Origin: Myxococcales bacterium
GTDB taxonomy: Bacteria; Myxococcota; Polyangia; Fen-1088
Length of the DNA: 33,165 nucleotides
Reading direction: 5' to 3'
Assembly: GCA_003155465.1 (NCBI GenBank)
Contig: PMCR01000504.1
Span: 1 to 33,165, forward strand
The translations under genes and the position numbers were made by a program. The notes beneath the pieces were generated by a model that was not told the origin of the DNA, ran no database searches, and saw only the letters and a list, made by a program, of their open reading frames with translations. Below are positions 30,799-33,165 of this stretch, in pieces. How positions within the stretch are numbered: position 1 is the stretch's first letter; every line of letters starts with the position of its first letter.

Positions 30799-32382
30799 TC
30801 ACCTTCGTGCCCGCGGTAACCACGACACCCAACGGCCCGCCAACTCGAGAAACGAAGCCCTGTCGACGGGAGCAAGTCCCAGAAACAGGAAGCCCATGGA
30901 GCCCGCCACCAGGGAGGACACCCCGACTGTGACGATCCCCCAGGCGGAAACGGGTCGTGCTAGCGCGAAGGCCAGCAGCACTGTGACGATCCCCAATGCA
31001 GAGCAGCGCGCGGCGCGCGCCATCGTCTGGCGGATCCAGGACAGCGGCGCCACGGACCCCAATGTCGTGACCTTGTGGATCAGGTAGGGAATCGACACGA
31101 CATGCGCCAGCACGGTTGCGAGCATGACCCCAGATGGTCCGAGTCGAAGGCCAAGCAGGACTGAGAGGCCCACATTGAGTGCGCCTTCGAGCAGGAGAAC
31201 CCATGGGTACCAGGACACGGATCCTCCCACGACCAGGAACTTGGTAAGGATGTTCTTCAGACCGGCTATGGGTGCCAACGCGGCGATACTCATCGTCATG
31301 AGCGGTCCGAGATAGAGAGCTTTCCCCAGCCACCCATTGACGAAGGGCCCATTCAGTACCAGCAGTGCGACTCCAAGCCAGAGCGACAGGCCGACCGCGT
31401 AGCTGCTGAGTCGCAGAAACGCTGATCGGAACGCTGCCTCGGCAAGTGCTCCGCGCGCGTGGAGGTCGTTGAGTGCTGGAACGGTGGCATCCGTGAGCCT
31501 CCAAACGAGGGCCATGCCGCCGTTTCCTGGCGCGCGGCTGGCATAGAAGGCTGCAGCCACTTTCGCATCGAACAATGCGCCCACAATGATGCTTTGGGAG
31601 TAGAAGGTGAGCCGATCCGCGAGGCTCATGAGCCCAAGCGGCATGCCCACTCGGACCAGGCGCCGAATCACCTCTGGCCGGGGCCTGCTGCGCCAATTGA
31701 TGCAGGCGAGTGACTTTCGAGCGACAACGGTCGACGCCACCAGAGTCAAGGCTTCTGCGCCTATCCAAGCGATCGCGATTCCCAGCAGGCCGAACCCGCT
31801 TGCGATAGCGCCTAGTGTTGCCAGCGCGCGCCCAATATCCGAACACAGCGAGATCGCCCCGAACTTGGCGATGGCCTGGCTCGAGTAGAGCAGAGTTGGG
31901 GCGATCGTGAGGGCGAAACGCACTGGCATCCACCAGGCGAAGGCGACGAGCGCCGCCCGCAATCCTTGTGACGTCTTCGGGCTGTCATGGAGCCACAATG
32001 GCAAGGAAAGGGCGACGGCGTAAAGCGCCACCGCCGCGGCCACGCCGATCACAAGCAGTAGAAGCACGCCGGTGACTACGGTCTGGTCACGGGTATCTGT
32101 GCAGTCGGCACGATGGGCCAGCCGCGCCAGCTCACGGCCCAGCGCTTGAGTGATGCCCAGGTCGAGCAGCAAGACGTAGGACAGGATCTGGGTGACTATG
32201 GCAAAGCCGCCCAGCGCCGCCTGACCGTCGAAGTGAACGAGGATCGGCGCGACAACAAACGGGGTGACTGTGCTGACCACTCCCTGGAGCAGGAGCACCG
32301 AGGCGCCGGATAGTGCTCGGCCGGTTCGGCTCATGGACGAACGTAGCCCCTTACCTGCCGCGGCCTCTGCTTTGGACGCCAT
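30799..32382 (-). CDS. Polysaccharide flippase (Wzx-like, MOP superfamily)
   Basis: 527 residues if ATG 32382 is used; 511 from ATG 32334 (MSRTGRALSG). An upstream extension to 32580 is open but reads as low-complexity Arg/Pro/Ala sequence and is rejected. The frame has about 12-14 hydrophobic helices, starting with ASVLLLQGVVSTVTPFVVAP. TQILSYVLLLDLGITQALGR and, after a loop, MPLGLMSLADRLTFYSQSII followed by VGALF fit the Wzx/MATE-like pattern of charged residues between helix pairs. It should flip the undecaprenyl-linked repeat unit to the periplasm. The 32334 start has AAGGGG 12 nt upstream and TACGTT 5 nt upstream; the 32382 start has neither, so the shorter form may be correct. The last residues (SWLPRARR) are basic. 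Confidence 0.88.
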   Translation of the reverse strand: MASKAEAAAGKGLRSSMSRTGRALSGASVLLLQGVVSTVTPFVVAPILVHFDGQAALGGFAIVTQILSYVLLLDLGITQALGRELARLAHRADCTDTRDQTVVTGVLLLLVIGVAAAVALYAVALSLPLWLHDSPKTSQGLRAALVAFAWWMPVRFALTIAPTLLYSSQAIAKFGAISLCSDIGRALATLGAIASGFGLLGIAIAWIGAEALTLVASTVVARKSLACINWRSRPRPEVIRRLVRVGMPLGLMSLADRLTFYSQSIIVGALFDAKVAAAFYASRAPGNGGMALVWRLTDATVPALNDLHARGALAEAAFRSAFLRLSSYAVGLSLWLGVALLVLNGPFVNGWLGKALYLGPLMTMSIAALAPIAGLKNILTKFLVVGGSVSWYPWVLLLEGALNVGLSVLLGLRLGPSGVMLATVLAHVVSIPYLIHKVTTLGSVAPLSWIRQTMARAARCSALGIVTVLLAFALARPVSAWGIVTVGVSSLVAGSMGFLFLGLAPVDRASFLELAGRWVSWLPRARR

Positions 32383-32684
32383 GCTTTGGTCCAACGCTGG
32401 CGCAGAAGAGTGAGCGATTGCGAAACCAGCATAGCGAGAGGGAGCACGAATGAGTCGGCGTTGGCTTGCGGCGATTGCACCATTGGCTCGGAAGCTGGGA
32501 GGATGCCTAGCACATCGAGAACCCGTTGGAAACGACGCGCCCGGCAGACAGGCGTGAATCCGCCGTGGCGCCCAGCGCACCCGGCCATTGGAAGCGGAAA
32601 GCGGCTCGCGCGATCAGGGAAACGGCAGGGAGTCTCGGCGAACAGCGGACGGGAATGCTGGGATTCCACGTGTAGGTCCGATAG
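32383..32684. other. Region upstream of the flippase without a recognisable gene
   Basis: Long frames cross it on both strands, but all give Arg/Ser/Pro-rich translations without motif and none has a ribosome site. No clear promoter for the flippase was found. It is probably decayed sequence linked to the gene remnant that follows. Confidence 0.4.
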
Positions 32685-33029
32685 CAGGACGGCTTCTGGC
32701 TCACGTTGGCGCGGCGCTGGCTGTTTTCGCCACAAGGGGCCCTGCTGGGCCAGCTGACCGTGCGCCTGGCAGAGGCAGGCGTGCCTTCCCCCGGGGTACA
32801 CGTGCTCAACGAAGCCTCGCTTGCCCTTCAGTTTGAGGCACTGCGGGGCAAGCGCGCCTTCTCGGCCGGCGAAGTCCAGCGCGCCGACTACGAAGCCTGG
32901 GTTACGCTGCGATACCTGGACTTCGAGCCGCTGTTGGCCATTCAGTACCGCATCCAGCGCCGCCGTCTGGCGGAAGAGGGGACACTTGGCAGTCCGGGCC
33001 GTCGCGGATTGCAAGCTCACGCAGCGTGA
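32685..33029 (+). CDS. Short hypothetical protein or C-terminal gene remnant
   Basis: An open plus-strand frame runs from just after TAG 32684 to TGA 33029 (114 codons). Its third-position GC bias is strong, so it has been protein coding. The translation includes GQLTVRLAEAGVPSPGVHVL and YEAWVTLRYLDFEPLLAIQY, but I do not recognise a family. There is no ATG; TTG 32706 is the only plausible start and has no good ribosome site. The lack of a start supports a truncated gene whose 5' part was lost in the region 32383-32684. A likely terminator follows. Confidence 0.45.
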   Translation, partial: QDGFWLTLARRWLFSPQGALLGQLTVRLAEAGVPSPGVHVLNEASLALQFEALRGKRAFSAGEVQRADYEAWVTLRYLDFEPLLAIQYRIQRRRLAEEGTLGSPGRRGLQAHAA

Positions 33030-33042
33030 TGCGTTTCGCATG

Positions 33043-33078
33043 GCGACCTTGCCATTCCTAAGGTGGCGCTTTAGATTT
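33043..33078 (+). terminator. Probable intrinsic terminator overlapping a promoter
   Basis: GCG-ACCTT pairs with AAGGT-CGC (8 bp with a 2-nt bulge, loop of 9 nt) followed by TTTAGATTT. It lies 14 nt after the stop codon at 33029. The same bases contain the promoter of the next gene, so function as terminator is tentative. Confidence 0.35.
33049..33077 (+). promoter_or_regulatory. Strong leaderless-type promoter
   Basis: TTGCCA (33049-33054, 5 of 6 match), exactly 17 bp, TAGATT (33072-33077), then 8 nt to ATG 33086. It is the best example of the promoter form seen at several starts in this window. Confidence 0.6.
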
Positions 33079-33085
33079 GTCCATC

Positions 33086-33165
33086 ATGCGCAAGCTCACA
33101 CCCCGCCTGCTGGTCCCCATTGCCGAGGCTGCCAGCCACGGCTTTGCTGCCTTGTTGCTCACGGG
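33086..33165 (+). CDS. N-terminus of an unidentified protein (cut by right edge)
   Basis: ATG 33086 opens a frame that stays open to the edge (26 codons, MRKLTPRLLVPIAEAASHGF...). It lacks a Shine-Dalgarno site but sits 8 nt after a strong promoter, so a leaderless start is likely. Too little is present to identify the protein. Confidence 0.5.
   Translation, partial: MRKLTPRLLVPIAEAASHGFAALLLT

Noticed and set aside
30776..31933. Minus-strand 385-codon frame inside the flippase gene
   Set aside because: Different frame from the hydrophobic multi-helix flippase and rich in Arg/Gly/Ser/His; a shadow of GC-rich coding sequence.
32382..32580. 66-codon N-terminal extension of the flippase
   Set aside because: The translation is Arg/Pro/Ala-rich and unlike the start of any Wzx protein; Met at 32382 or 32334 directly precedes the first helix.
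32331..33041. Minus-strand 236-codon frame upstream of the flippase
   Set aside because: Its right half is antisense to a codon-biased plus-strand frame, it has no motif, and it would overlap the flippase start.

Overview
The window is about 33 kb of GC-rich bacterial chromosome, and almost all of it is a cell-surface polysaccharide locus of the Wzx/Wzy type. The presence of a Wza-like outer-membrane export protein points to a two-membrane (Gram-negative) host. The M6 metalloprotease with FG-GAP-like repeats, the TPR-fused polymerase/ligase and the small Wza-like protein are the kind of gene set seen in Myxococcota, Acidobacteriota or related deltaproteobacterial-type lineages. There is no rRNA or other phylogenetic marker, so the assignment is only a guess.

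Layout. (1) 1-3365, minus strand: a large secreted M6 metalloprotease, cut by the left edge and probably not part of the pathway. (2) 3709-6011, minus: a translationally coupled pair, a DUF362 protein and a TupA-type ATP-grasp protein. (3) 6462-10961, plus: GDP-mannose 3,5-epimerase followed by three glycosyltransferases (GT4, CgeB-like, GT2). (4) 11005-11802, minus: a TylF-type methyltransferase, then a sulfatase remnant at about 12026-12391. (5) 12495-13907, plus: the first B12-binding-type radical SAM enzyme. (6) 14047-16292, minus: a CgeB-like glycosyltransferase coupled to an NAD-dependent epimerase/dehydratase. (7) 16616-17968, plus: the second B12-binding-type radical SAM enzyme. (8) 17985-19142, minus: a GT4 glycosyltransferase. 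(9) 19595-20836, plus: a polytopic membrane protein. (10) 20867-27700, minus: the assembly machinery, namely Wza-like exporter, Wzy/ligase with TPRs, WecA-like initiating transferase and Wzc-like tyrosine autokinase. (11) 27787-29707, plus: a DUF268 protein and a GT2. (12) 29737-32382, minus: a methyltransferase and the Wzx flippase. (13) The right edge holds a short gene or gene remnant and the start of another gene.

How it works together (inference from families). The WecA-like enzyme would load the first sugar phosphate on undecaprenyl phosphate. The GT4, GT2 and CgeB-like enzymes would extend the repeat unit, which may include L-galactose made by the GDP-mannose epimerase. Methyltransferases, the two radical SAM enzymes and the ATP-grasp/DUF362 pair would decorate it. 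Wzx would flip it, the Wzy-like protein polymerise it, and Wzc/Wza control length and export.

Regulation. Instead of one operon the locus is broken into many short, opposed transcription units. Several starts without a Shine-Dalgarno site have a TTGnnn-17-TAnnnT promoter ending only 6-9 nt before the start codon, which suggests leaderless transcripts. Distinct inverted repeats sit at the 5' ends of three other units. No tRNA, rRNA, CRISPR array or intact transposase was seen.
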